From Acidobacteriota bacterium (GTDB lineage Bacteria; Acidobacteriota; Terriglobia; Terriglobales; Acidobacteriaceae), in contig JAFDVQ010000014.1 in the NCBI GenBank assembly GCA_018268915.1, forward strand, positions 124,001 through 188,000: 64,000 nucleotides of DNA, read 5' to 3'. Within the stretch, counting starts at the first letter, position 1; each line of letters starts with the position of its first letter. Shown piece by piece: positions 33,965-42,267 of this stretch. The notes beneath the pieces are model-generated. The model had not been told where the DNA came from. It ran no database searches and saw nothing but the letters and a program-made list of their open reading frames with translations. The position numbers were made by a program, and so were the translations under genes.

Positions 33965-34327
33965 GTGAGAAGAACGCCCATCTTCGTCCTCGCCCTCACC
34001 GCCGTCATGATTCCGGCCATCCAGCAGGTTCATGCCGCCTCCCACCCCCTGGAAGGAGTCATCAGCGACACCATGTGCGGCAAGAAGCACATGCTGCCGG
34101 GCAAGACCGATGCCGAATGCATTCAGGAGTGCATCAAGGGAAAGTCGAGCTATGCGCTCGTGGTCGGCGACAAAGTCTATACGTTGGCTGGCAAGGCCGA
34201 AACCATCGCCCCCTTTGCCGGTAAGCACGTGAAGGTTGAAGGAAGCGTCAAGGGGAGCACAATCACGGTGACCGCAGTGCATGAGGCCAAAGCTGGCATG
34301 CCAGACATGCCTGGCATGCCCATGTAG
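33965..34327 (+). CDS. Small secreted protein with conserved Cys-Gly-His motif (paralogue of 20716)
   Basis: 120 aa from GTG 33965 (SD ACGGAG), which places the charged RR before the signal peptide; an in-frame ATG at 33935 would add ten polar residues. Signature VISDTMCGKKHMLPGKTDAE, then CIQECIKGKSSYALVVG, VYTLAGKAETIAPFAGKHVK and a Met-rich C-terminal tail (AGMPDMPGMPM) that could bind Cu(I). The closest relative is 20716. Under a sigma-54 promoter with paired enhancer-like sites. Confidence 0.8.
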   Translation: MRRTPIFVLALTAVMIPAIQQVHAASHPLEGVISDTMCGKKHMLPGKTDAECIQECIKGKSSYALVVGDKVYTLAGKAETIAPFAGKHVKVEGSVKGSTITVTAVHEAKAGMPDMPGMPM

Positions 34328-34341
34328 TCACATTCGGCTTG

Positions 34342-34367
34342 GTTCGCCGTCCGCGGTGTCGGCGAAC
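34342..34367 (+). terminator. Hairpin downstream of the 33965 gene
   Basis: An 8-bp perfect stem (GTTCGCCG / CGGCGAAC) with a 10-nt loop, 14 nt after the stop. No T-run, so termination strength is uncertain. Confidence 0.45.
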
Positions 34368-34441
34368 ACGCCAGTACATAGGCTTGCGTAGAAATGGATC
34401 GAGCGCCGATGAGAACGCAAAACGGAGACTATACTCGCGGA

Positions 34442-34771
34442 ATGATCGAGCCCTTCAAGGACAATTTGAGCGAATTGTTTGACGGAGAGCTGATCAGATC
34501 GTGGACGGATCCACCGCGCTTCCGCGGGAGGCGCAGGCGTGGCGAATATCTGATACCGGCTTCTATAGCTCCCGCATTTCGGTCTGCGGCCATCGCTCTG
34601 GTCAGAGCGGCGGGGCGATGGCTGGTTAGATTCGTCCGTGCGATCTCAGAGAGGCTGAAAGAGATGTGGCTCGCGCGATCCCGCAAAAAATGCGCTAGCG
34701 TGCATCCTTACGGGAAGACCGATGACCTTCAGTTGGTTCGCCGTAACGCCAGCAGGAATGGAGATATCTGA
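34442..34771 (+). CDS. Doubtful small basic protein
   Basis: 109 aa if started at ATG 34442. Very Arg-rich (RFRGRRRRGEY; one amphipathic stretch near WLVRFVRAISERLKEMWL). No SD of quality, no family. The only substantial open frame in 34368-35124; the rest of that interval shows no gene. It may be a chance frame upstream of the ECF sigma factor. Confidence 0.25.
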   Translation: MIEPFKDNLSELFDGELIRSWTDPPRFRGRRRRGEYLIPASIAPAFRSAAIALVRAAGRWLVRFVRAISERLKEMWLARSRKKCASVHPYGKTDDLQLVRRNASRNGDI

Positions 34772-35124
34772 TGGCGAACAACTGGGGTCTCCGCACCAGC
34801 TCGCATGACCTATCGTGAACCGACCGCCTGACACTTGCGCCAGGTCCAGAGGTTGTAGGAATAAAGCGCTACGCAAAAAACGTTTGCCGGAATCAACCCA
34901 AACTGTGCGGTTCGTCGATTCCCTGAAAAACCTATCGCCGGTATCATGGAAGCGACGTGGTGGGATCGATCAGAGGGCAAGCAGTATTTGAAGGTGGGCC
35001 GATCACCGGTTTTGCCGCAAGAGATGCCGAGCCCCTTGAGACTCTGATTAAGCCTCACACCGATCTTCGGCGCACGTTACTTCAATTGAAAACGCGAGAA
35101 ACGCTGGTCTTTGGAGGCGTTGGA

Positions 35125-35691
35125 ATGAGCAGAACAAACGACCGCGCCAGGCCGGATTCGGCAAAGGTCCAACTCGACCAGATATTGGCCCATCGAAGCG
35201 AGTTTCTGCGCTTCCTTGGGGCACGTGTCGAAGACGCCGCAACAGCCGAAGACATACTTCATTCCGCTTATCAGAAGGCCTTAGAACATGGATCGGAGAT
35301 TCGAGACACTGAGAGTACGTTGGCGTGGTTCTATCGCATTCTTCGCAATGCGGTGATCGACCATTACCGAAGGACCGCCGCGCGCTCCAAAGCGCACACA
35401 GAATTCGCAAATGAATCGCCTGCGAGCTATGAGCCGGAACTGGCCGGGACGGTCTGTGCCTGTGTTAGCGACGTGATTCATGACCTCAAGACTGAATACC
35501 GAACGGCCATTGAACAAGTGGACCTTGGCGGCAACTCCGTTGAGGAATTCGCCCGGCTGGAACGGATCTCGGCGAACAACGCCGCGGTGCGCTTGCATCG
35601 GGCCAGAAGAACGGTCGCCCGCCAGTTGACCAGCATCTGTGGCGCCTGCGCCGAGCATCAATGCCTCGACTGCACCTGTCGCCGCAAATAA
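35125..35691 (+). CDS. ECF sigma factor with Cys-rich C-terminus (CorE-like, ECF44 type)
   Basis: 188 aa from ATG 35125 (SD TTGGAGGCG). Region 2: EDAATAEDILHSAYQKAL, then STLAWFYRILRNAVIDHYRR. Region 4: SVEEFARLERISANNAAVRL with HRARRTVARQL. It ends CGACAEHQCLDCTC, with another CAC in the linker. Such a Cys-rich tail is the hallmark of CorE-type ECF sigma factors, which are switched by metal binding directly and need no anti-sigma factor. It lies 56 nt before the copper ATPase, its probable target. Confidence 0.8.
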   Translation: MSRTNDRARPDSAKVQLDQILAHRSEFLRFLGARVEDAATAEDILHSAYQKALEHGSEIRDTESTLAWFYRILRNAVIDHYRRTAARSKAHTEFANESPASYEPELAGTVCACVSDVIHDLKTEYRTAIEQVDLGGNSVEEFARLERISANNAAVRLHRARRTVARQLTSICGACAEHQCLDCTCRRK

Positions 35692-35747
35692 CTGTAAGAT
35701 CGCGGCGGCTCATGCGTCAGCAGCAGTGTAAGGACAAGGAGGTTCTG

Positions 35748-38366
35748 ATGGGCTGCTGTGACAAAGCAACCGAAACCGTCATCGATCCCGTCTGCGGAAT
35801 GACGGTCGATCCGGGCAAAGCCGCGGGGAAGAGTGAGTATCGCGGTAAGACTTACTATTTCTGCTCAACCGGCTGCAAGGCGAAGTTCGACAAAGCTCCC
35901 GAGCAGTATTTTGGTTCGGGATCCTACGTGATGAATGATGAACGACAGGCTTCTGTTGTCGACCCTGTGTGCGTTATGGAAGTCGATCCTGCAAGAGCCG
36001 CAGCCCACATGGAATATCGGGGGAAGACGTACTATTTCTGCAGCCAAAGCTGCGCAGCTAAATTCCGCGCCGATCCCGAGAAATATCTTCAGCCGGGGAA
36101 CGCATCCGCAGCTCCCGGCTCGCAATCCGTCGCTGCAAAGCAGGAAGCCGAGTATGTTTGCCCAATGCACCCGGAGGTCCGGCAAATGGGGCCAGGAGCC
36201 TGCCCGAAGTGCGGTATGGCGCTCGAGCCGGCAAGTGTTCCGCCGCCAACAGTTCGTACTGAGTACACGTGCCCGATGCATCCGGAGGTGGTGCGCTCGC
36301 AACCTGGCAGCTGCCCCAAGTGCGGCATGGCTCTTGAGCCACGCGAGGTGACTGCCGAGGACGAGAATCCCGAATTAGCCGACATGACAAGAAGGTTCTG
36401 GATCAGCATTGTGCTTGCTGCGCCACTGCTCGCTTTGATGGTGTCAGAACTTCTTCCGTCGATGCCGCTCGAACACCTCTTGTCCGAAAGAGCGTGGGGG
36501 TGGATTGAATTCCTGCTGGCGACTCCCGCCGTTCTATGGTGCGGCGGTCCATTCTTCGTGCGCGGATGGGAATCGGTCCTCAATCGCAGCCTGAATATGT
36601 TCACTTTGATCGCGCTGGGAACGGGCGCCGCATATCTTTACAGCGTCTTCGCGGTATTCATTCCGCAGATTTTTCCCTCATCTTTTCGCGGGGAAGGCGG
36701 ACAGGTCGATCTCTATTTCGAGCCCGCCGTCGTGATCACCGCGCTTGTCCTTCTCGGCCAGGTCATGGAACTCCGCGCACGCAGCCAGACCAGCAGCGCG
36801 ATTCGCGCACTCCTCGGCCTGACACCGAAAACCACGCGGCGAATCGATCAGCATGGGAATGAGGCGGACGCTCCTCTCGAACTGGTGCAGGTCGGCGATA
36901 GGCTCCGAGTTCGTCCTGGGGAGAAGGTTCCCGTGGATGGCGTTGTCCTCGAAGGTCACAGTTCAGTCGACGAATCGATGATTACGGGAGAGTCCATTCC
37001 CATCGAGAAAGATGCCGATGCGACCGTATCGGCCGGGACCGTGAATGCAACGGGCTCGTTTGTGATGCGGGCTGAGCGTATTGGCGCAGACACGCTGCTG
37101 TCGCAGATTGTCAAGATGGTGAGTGAAGCGCAGCGCTCGCGTGCTCCGATTCAGCGCCTTGCCGATCGTGTGTCGGCGTATTTTGTGCCGTCGGTTATCG
37201 CTTCAGCAATTGTCACTTTTGCAGTCTGGTATTTTGTAGGCCCGCAACCGCGATTCGCACATGCGCTGGTAAACGCAGTTGCCGTCCTGATCGTCGCCTG
37301 CCCCTGTGCCTTGGGGCTCGCGACACCAATGGCCATTATGGTCGGCACGGGACGGGGTGCCCGCGCCGGCATCCTGATTCGCAACGGGGAGGCGCTGGAG
37401 TCATTTGAAAGAGTCGACACTCTCATCGTCGACAAAACCGGAACGCTCACCGAAGGCAAACCAATGCTGCAGTCGGTCCTTCCGCTATCCGGGATAAGCG
37501 AGTCTCAGCTGCTGCGTCTGGTTGCCACTGTCGAAAAGGCAAGCGAACATCCTTTGGCTGCTGCTATTGTGAGAGGCGCCGAGGCGGCCCATCAGTCGCT
37601 ATCCGACGTAGAGAACTTCGACTCGATGACCGGAAAAGGCGTGATCGGGACCGTCGAAGGCAGGCAGATTGCAGTTGGTAACACTGAACTCCTCCGTGCC
37701 CTGTCGATCGACGCTTCTCCACTGCTCGATCGCGCCGAGAGCCTTCGCAGAGAAGGCCAAACCGTGATGCTTGTTGCTGTCGACAGCAAGCCGGCAGGCC
37801 TGGTGTCGGTCTCCGATCCATTGAAGGAATCAACGCCCGAAGCAATCCGCGAATTGAAGGCAGCCGGTCTGAACGTCATCATGCTGACCGGGGACAATGC
37901 AACTACGGCTATGGCGGTTGCGGACAAACTTGGGATTGCTTTCGAAGCCGATGTGTTGCCGGGGGAAAAAGCGGAGATTGTCAAGGCGCATCAGAAGCTG
38001 GGAGCGGTTGTTGCCATGGCGGGAGATGGCGTGAACGATGCTCCGGCGCTTGCGCAGGCCAATATCGGTATAGCGATGGGCACTGGTACCGATGTTGCAA
38101 TGGAAGCCGGCGGGATCACTCTGCTCAGAGGCGACCTGCGTGGGATCCTCCGCGCTCGTCATCTAAGTCTCGCGACCATGCGGAACATCCGGCAAAACCT
38201 CTTCTTTGCCTTCATCTATAACGTCATCGGAGTCCCGGTAGCGGCAGGAGTGCTTTTCCCAACATTCGGTCTTCTTCTTAATCCGATGATTGCAGCAGCC
38301 GCTATGAGCTTCAGCTCGGTTTCAGTGATCGCGAATGCGCTGCGATTACGCAGTATAAAGCTCTAG
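35748..38366 (+). CDS. copA: Copper-type P1B ATPase with two YHS and two heavy-metal-binding domains
   Basis: 872 aa from ATG 35748 (SD AAGGAGG). N-terminus: YHS 1 (~res 12-55, DPVCGM), YHS 2 (~72-113, DPVCVM, so Gly replaced by Val), then two HMBD repeats (YVCPMHPEV...CPKCGM, ~136-157; YTCPMHPEV...CPKCGM, ~173-194). Core: MITGES, CPCALGLATP in the transport helix, DKTGTLTEG phosphorylation site, GDGVNDAPAL. CPC plus the soft-metal N-terminus indicates Cu(I)/Ag(I) export. No classical GMTCxxC domain. Likely an operon with the ECF sigma factor. Confidence 0.93.
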   Translation: MGCCDKATETVIDPVCGMTVDPGKAAGKSEYRGKTYYFCSTGCKAKFDKAPEQYFGSGSYVMNDERQASVVDPVCVMEVDPARAAAHMEYRGKTYYFCSQSCAAKFRADPEKYLQPGNASAAPGSQSVAAKQEAEYVCPMHPEVRQMGPGACPKCGMALEPASVPPPTVRTEYTCPMHPEVVRSQPGSCPKCGMALEPREVTAEDENPELADMTRRFWISIVLAAPLLALMVSELLPSMPLEHLLSERAWGWIEFLLATPAVLWCGGPFFVRGWESVLNRSLNMFTLIALGTGAAYLYSVFAVFIPQIFPSSFRGEGGQVDLYFEPAVVITALVLLGQVMELRARSQTSSAIRALLGLTPKTTRRIDQHGNEADAPLELVQVGDRLRVRPGEKVPVDGVVLEGHSSVDESMITGESIPIEKDADATVSAGTVNATGSFVMRAERIGADTLLSQIVKMVSEAQRSRAPIQRLADRVSAYFVPSVIASAIVTFAVWYFVGPQPRFAHALVNAVAVLIVACPCALGLATPMAIMVGTGRGARAGILIRNGEALESFERVDTLIVDKTGTLTEGKPMLQSVLPLSGISESQLLRLVATVEKASEHPLAAAIVRGAEAAHQSLSDVENFDSMTGKGVIGTVEGRQIAVGNTELLRALSIDASPLLDRAESLRREGQTVMLVAVDSKPAGLVSVSDPLKESTPEAIRELKAAGLNVIMLTGDNATTAMAVADKLGIAFEADVLPGEKAEIVKAHQKLGAVVAMAGDGVNDAPALAQANIGIAMGTGTDVAMEAGGITLLRGDLRGILRARHLSLATMRNIRQNLFFAFIYNVIGVPVAAGVLFPTFGLLLNPMIAAAAMSFSSVSVIANALRLRSIKL

Positions 38367-38369
38367 CGC

Positions 38370-38401
38370 GGATGCCTGCGCCCTGGAGAGCGGAGGCATC
38401 C
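38370..38401. terminator. Hairpin between convergent genes
   Basis: GGATGCCT / AGGCATCC, an 8-bp perfect stem with a 16-nt loop, just after the ATPase stop and ~40 nt from the convergent 38443 stop. No T-run; a bidirectional terminator is plausible. Confidence 0.45.
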
Positions 38402-38442
38402 ACAGCAGTATGGAGCCGCCGATAATAAGGCGTCCGCGCTTC

Positions 38443-38832
38443 TCACATTGCTCCAGCGTCCTTGGCCATCTGCTCGTGCATATCGGCGAGTTCCTGCATC
38501 TTGGTGGCCATGTCCTTAAAGGAGTGCGCAAAATACTCGCAATGATTCACCGTGCCCGTAGCGAACTTCGATGAACCGGTCATGGGGTTCTTCTTGTATG
38601 CTTCAGCCATCTCCGCGTGCTCCTTGGCCTGAGCCGAATATTCCAGGGCCGTCTCATGGTAGTACTCAGCGACACGCCGGTGTTCCGCCGGCGTCTTCGC
38701 GGAGGCGATCAGAGAGAGAAGCTGCTGTTTGCTGAGCTTTTCCGGTTTGTGCTGTTGAGCATTCGAAATCTGCCAAACAACGGAGAGCATCAATACGAAA
38801 ACCACTGCAAAAATTCCCAACGAGCGTTTCAT
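38443..38832 (-). CDS. Small secreted helical protein (paralogue of 21339)
   Basis: 129 aa. Signal peptide (IFAVVFVLMLSVVWQISNA), then long amphipathic helices with spaced His and Met: KTPAEHRRVAEYYHETALEY, KEHAEMAEAYKKNP, NHCEYFAHSFKDMATKM, ADMHEQMAKDAGAM. The HxxM-rich helices suggest a periplasmic metal-binding, CpxP/ZraP-like fold type, though no such motif (LTxxQ) is present. Shares architecture and the EYY/NYY block with 21339. No sigma-54 element found upstream. Confidence 0.7.
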   Translation of the reverse strand: MKRSLGIFAVVFVLMLSVVWQISNAQQHKPEKLSKQQLLSLIASAKTPAEHRRVAEYYHETALEYSAQAKEHAEMAEAYKKNPMTGSSKFATGTVNHCEYFAHSFKDMATKMQELADMHEQMAKDAGAM

Positions 38833-39163
38833 CTAGTCCTCCACTGGTTGCTGAAATTGAAGTTCTTAAGTAATGTCTGTGGCTGGGTTCTGGATCGACG
38901 TGGGCAGGAAAGCTATCTGGAGAATAAGAAGGAGTCATCAGCCGCAAGGGTCGCGACCATGCTTCCTCCGAGTCAGTCGTCGTAAGTTCTATTCCCAGTT
39001 TTCTCACAGTCGCCGTAAAGACTCCGTGAAGATTCTGCAGGATTTCTACTTCACTGTTCGTAAGCCGGCAAATTCTCCACATGCATCTCGCTGATCGAGC
39101 GAAAATCCTGTTCTTAGTTGCTGGTGCAGGTGGATATAGAATGAGAGCGCGGTCCCGAAGAAA
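38833..39163. other. Intergenic, nothing recognised
   Basis: 331 bp between two minus-strand genes. No open frame with a start and SD, no enhancer-like palindrome, and only a poor GG-N10-GC match (minus strand, around 39012-39025) lacking the TGGCA consensus. Confidence 0.4.
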
Positions 39164-40240
39164 TCAGAATTGCATCTGCATCTTTTCGAGAGGTAATTCG
39201 ATATCCAGGGTCCGTCCCTGCCGATAGACGCTGAATCGCAACTCCTGGCCGGGTCGTGAGCGCAGAAGGGTCTGGGCGAGTTGTACGGCGGACGTGAACG
39301 GTTCTCCATTCACAGCAACGATGATGTCGCCACCCAACACATGCGGTTTGTCAGTGATTGTCACCATTCGCGAACCTGCTCTGAGGCCAGCCGCCTGTGC
39401 AGGCGAACCGGGCAGTACCTCCTCGACAAGAAATCCATGCTTCACCGGCAACCCGAACAACGCCGCGATGGTGGAAGTAACCTCGCTCCCGGTGAAGCCG
39501 AGCATCGGCCTGTAGGGATGGCCCATCTCGATCAGGTCGGGAAGAACGCTTTTTGCGAGATCGATAGGGATCGCGAAACCCATATTCTGCGTATTCTTGA
39601 GAATGGCATCGTTGATTCCAATGACCTGGCCGGCGGAATTGAGAAGCGGTCCGCCACTATTCCCTGGATTGATGGCGGCGTCCGTTTGGATGAAGGATTC
39701 CTGCAATTCCATCGCCGCATCCTCGAGGCTGCGCTTGACTGCGCTGACCACGCCCACTGTGAGGCTGTTGTCCAACCCTGCCGCGTTTCCAATGGCCATG
39801 ACTTTCTGACCTACCGCAAGATCCTGCGAGGATCCGAGGGGCAGGGGGAAGAGCTCGTCTCTCGGCACATCGATCTGAAGCAACGCAATATCGAGCTGCG
39901 GGGCAGTTCCGACAAGCCGTGCAACCACCTGCTTTGTGCCGGAAGTGACGGTGATTTCGTCCCGATTTTCGATGATGTGATAAGCGGTGAGAACTCGTCC
40001 TTCCTGATCGATGACGAATCCGGTTCCAGCGCTCGTTTCGATAGTGCCATTCGTGTGTTGATCAAAGGGAGATCTCATGGTCGCCCGGGCGGCGATGTAC
40101 ACCACACCGCGGCGTGCCTCGCGGAAGATGGCCATGGTGTTCTGCTCATCCGCCGTCAACTTCCCACTTTGGGCGTGACCCAAAGACGTGGCAGTCAATG
40201 CGATAAGTCCAAATTGTATCCAACCTGAGATCCGCATCAT
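39164..40240 (-). CDS. HtrA/DegP-family periplasmic serine protease with PDZ domain
   Basis: 358 aa. Signal peptide (LIALTATSLGHAQS). Trypsin-like domain with catalytic H88 (LTAYHII), D117 (APQLDIALLQI) and S195 (NPGNSGGPLL). One PDZ domain (~res 255-350) with KHGFLVEEVLPGSPAQAAGL and GGDIIVAVNGEPF. It degrades or refolds damaged envelope proteins. 19 nt downstream of the 40260 gene on the same strand, so it may be the last gene of the run starting at the sigma-54 promoter at 42003. Confidence 0.93.
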   Translation of the reverse strand: MMRISGWIQFGLIALTATSLGHAQSGKLTADEQNTMAIFREARRGVVYIAARATMRSPFDQHTNGTIETSAGTGFVIDQEGRVLTAYHIIENRDEITVTSGTKQVVARLVGTAPQLDIALLQIDVPRDELFPLPLGSSQDLAVGQKVMAIGNAAGLDNSLTVGVVSAVKRSLEDAAMELQESFIQTDAAINPGNSGGPLLNSAGQVIGINDAILKNTQNMGFAIPIDLAKSVLPDLIEMGHPYRPMLGFTGSEVTSTIAALFGLPVKHGFLVEEVLPGSPAQAAGLRAGSRMVTITDKPHVLGGDIIVAVNGEPFTSAVQLAQTLLRSRPGQELRFSVYRQGRTLDIELPLEKMQMQF

Positions 40241-40259
40241 CCCTTATTCTCCTGACCCG

Positions 40260-40817
40260 TCAGGCAATTAAGCGCGACGTTCTTTCCATCGCATCGCTGG
40301 TCGCCTCTACATAACTATTTCGTCCGTACCGTGCAGCCGGAAAAGAAGTTTTGCAGTCCACGGACTCTCCATGAGCAAGGTTCCGACATCCCATGTTCGT
40401 GAGATCCGCACGAATGCGCTGCATGAAGATCCATGCCCAACCGTTCGTAAAGGCTCCTTTCGGGGATCGGAGTATCATTTCAACCCCAAGAGTCACCTCG
40501 TGTCCTGGCCCCGAAACCGAAGCATAGTGGGCGCGTGTTTCGCACGCTCCTCCGGCCCGCTCAGGAGTCTCGCACTCAATCGTATTAAGCCTGCCTACAA
40601 CATCAAGCAGGCCCAGCAGCACTCGAATACATGCATCACACGATGTTCCGCCGCATTGAAATTGACTGTCGTGCTGCCCGCTCAACTGCAGGTGACAAGT
40701 GACCTGTGCGATCATTGCTGAGCCGTCCGCTGCTTCGCCGGGTTGAATGCGGAAACCAACGCGATACTTGGAAACCAACTCATCCAGTGTGCTGAGATTC
40801 TTCTCTGGCGACTTCAT
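40260..40817 (-). CDS. Protein of unknown function with a Cys pair
   Basis: 185 aa from ATG 40817 (SD GGAGG, 6 nt). An alpha/beta-looking N-terminal region (LDELVSKYRVGFRIQPGEAA, MIAQVTCHLQL) is followed by CGGTSCDACIRVLLGLLDVV, and more Cys in IECETPERAGGACETRAHY. No signal peptide. Not recognised. 45 nt after 40863 and 19 nt before the HtrA gene. Confidence 0.5.
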   Translation of the reverse strand: MKSPEKNLSTLDELVSKYRVGFRIQPGEAADGSAMIAQVTCHLQLSGQHDSQFQCGGTSCDACIRVLLGLLDVVGRLNTIECETPERAGGACETRAHYASVSGPGHEVTLGVEMILRSPKGAFTNGWAWIFMQRIRADLTNMGCRNLAHGESVDCKTSFPAARYGRNSYVEATSDAMERTSRLIA

Positions 40818-40862
40818 GAGATCCTCCAATGTTGCCCGTAAATCTTCTTCTCTGCCGTTCCG

Positions 40863-41447
40863 TCATTTTGGGATATTCATCTCCTTTGCGATCTTCCAAT
40901 GCTCGGACCGCCATTTGTGGATCGTCCTTCTGATCGAGTTGACATCCCAAGAGACGTTCGGGGAAGCCGGCCCTGGCTTTGCGGCCATCAGGTCATGGCC
41001 GAGTTGCGATGCGTCGGAATTCATCTTGGCTTGCAAGCGGTCCAGTTTGCTCAGATGTTGCTCCAATTCCCGCTGCTGGACGTCGGTCAGCGTTTTCCTA
41101 AACTCTTGATGAGCCGTCGTCAGATCGATACGAGCCAACTCGAACTGTTCTCTGAGATCCGAAAGAGCACTCAGGTCGCGGGAGGAATAGCTGACTCGGC
41201 CGCGGCTCCAGGGACTGCCAATACGGGGCATCTGGTCGATTGTCCCCCGAAGCCGTTCTGTCTCTTTCATACACTTCGCGAAAGCCATTCGCTGATCAGG
41301 CATAGTCATGATGCGCAGGGTTTGACCGTAAGCCTCGGGTGATTCATGAGGACCGATGCGCACAGCTCCTCCTCCACTCTCTGCAAATGCCGAGGACGTC
41401 GAAGCAAGCAGGAAGACTGAGAAGATTGCTTTCATCGTCGTTTTCAT
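40863..41447 (-). CDS. Secreted helical protein (paralogue of the decayed gene at 61149)
   Basis: 194 aa from ATG 41447 (SD GGAG). Signal peptide (AIFSVFLLASTSSAFAE). Mature helical protein with PDQRMAFAKCMKETERLRGT, a SPWSRGRVSYSSRDLSAL turn and LTDVQQRELEQHLSKLDRLQ, followed by a basic C-terminus (SIRRTIHKWRSEHWKIAKEM). The FAKCM...ETERL...SWSRGR block recurs in the pseudogene at 61149-61535. Periplasmic, function unknown. Between the WYR-repeat gene and 40260 in a minus-strand run. Confidence 0.65.
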   Translation of the reverse strand: MKTTMKAIFSVFLLASTSSAFAESGGGAVRIGPHESPEAYGQTLRIMTMPDQRMAFAKCMKETERLRGTIDQMPRIGSPWSRGRVSYSSRDLSALSDLREQFELARIDLTTAHQEFRKTLTDVQQRELEQHLSKLDRLQAKMNSDASQLGHDLMAAKPGPASPNVSWDVNSIRRTIHKWRSEHWKIAKEMNIPK

Positions 41448-41529
41448 TTGGAAGCTCCACGTCACGTCGTGCCTGCCGATCACCAGGGTTCAGTCAACTC
41501 GCAGTCGCCGTCATTCGCCGTCAACGTCA

Positions 41530-41961
41530 TCAGCGGGATTGGGCTTTCAAGCGGGCCTCCTCCTGCGGTGACGGACGGCCGTACTTGTCCCGATACCAGT
41601 TCTCAAACCAACTGTTGGCCGGAACTGCTGCCTGACGGGGCGCTACTTCGAGATAGGCTGTATTCGCCTTTTCGGCGGCCAGGCGGGCCTCTTCAGAAGG
41701 AGCTGGACGCCCGTACTTCGCCCGATACCAGTTCTCAAACCGGATGTCGGCTGGCGCCGCGACCTGAATGGGCGCTGCCTCACGATGAGCTGTAGTCGCC
41801 TGTTCCGACCTAATCCTTGCTTCTTCGGTTGGAGAAGGGCGGCCGAATTTTGCGCGATACCATCCCTCAAACCACGGGTTGCTGTTCTGGGCAACCAAGA
41901 CGGTGTTGGCGCTCATCGCCAGGAGGCCGGTAAGAAGAATGCTTTTAAGAGTGAATTTCAT
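41530..41961 (-). CDS. Secreted triple WYR-repeat protein under sigma-54 control
   Basis: 143 aa from ATG 41961. Signal peptide (SILLTGLLAMSANTVLVAQ), then three copies of a ~20-residue unit spaced ~43 residues apart: WFEGWYRAKFGRPSPTEEAR, RFENWYRAKYGRPAPSEEAR, WFENWYRDKYGRPSPQEEAR. The linkers are Ala/Gln/Pro-rich and also partly alike (EAAPIQVAAP, EVAPRQAAVP). Nothing else in the protein, so the repeat is the function, possibly surface, peptidoglycan or protein binding. A sigma-54 promoter lies ~41 nt upstream. Confidence 0.75.
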   Translation of the reverse strand: MKFTLKSILLTGLLAMSANTVLVAQNSNPWFEGWYRAKFGRPSPTEEARIRSEQATTAHREAAPIQVAAPADIRFENWYRAKYGRPAPSEEARLAAEKANTAYLEVAPRQAAVPANSWFENWYRDKYGRPSPQEEARLKAQSR

Positions 41962-42002
41962 GATTGGTCTCCGCACTTCAAAATTGACTTCGTCTTTCTT
42001 CA

Positions 42003-42020
42003 ATGCACTCATCGTGCCAA
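42003..42020 (-). promoter_or_regulatory. Sigma-54 (-24/-12) promoter
   Basis: On the minus strand TTGGCACGATGAGTGCAT: perfect TTGGCACG, GG-N10-GC. Directs transcription toward the WYR-repeat gene and possibly onward through 41447, 40817 and HtrA. Confidence 0.75.
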
Positions 42021-42125
42021 GTTGTAGTCGCGTCCCGGCGTGAGGCGTGAGTTCGCAACTGGCTCATTTCAAATTGCATACATCGAACGGAAAGGACGTG
42101 AAAAAAATGAGCAACATCACCTCAT

Positions 42126-42141
42126 TGCCTCATATCGGGCA
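42126..42141. promoter_or_regulatory. Enhancer-like 16-bp palindrome
   Basis: TGCCTCATATCGGGCA, 106 bp upstream of the minus-strand sigma-54 element. No convincing second copy beside it. The remainder of 41962-42267 holds no gene. Confidence 0.55.
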
Positions 42142-42267
42142 GGGATGTCTTGAAAGGGCCAAAGAGGTGGAGAGAGAACTGCGACTGTAGGGGCGTCAGC
42201 ATTGCTCGATCATGGCTGGAAGGGCTGTCTTCCGCCAGTCTCGGGGAAGGCAAAAGCCAACTCCGGA

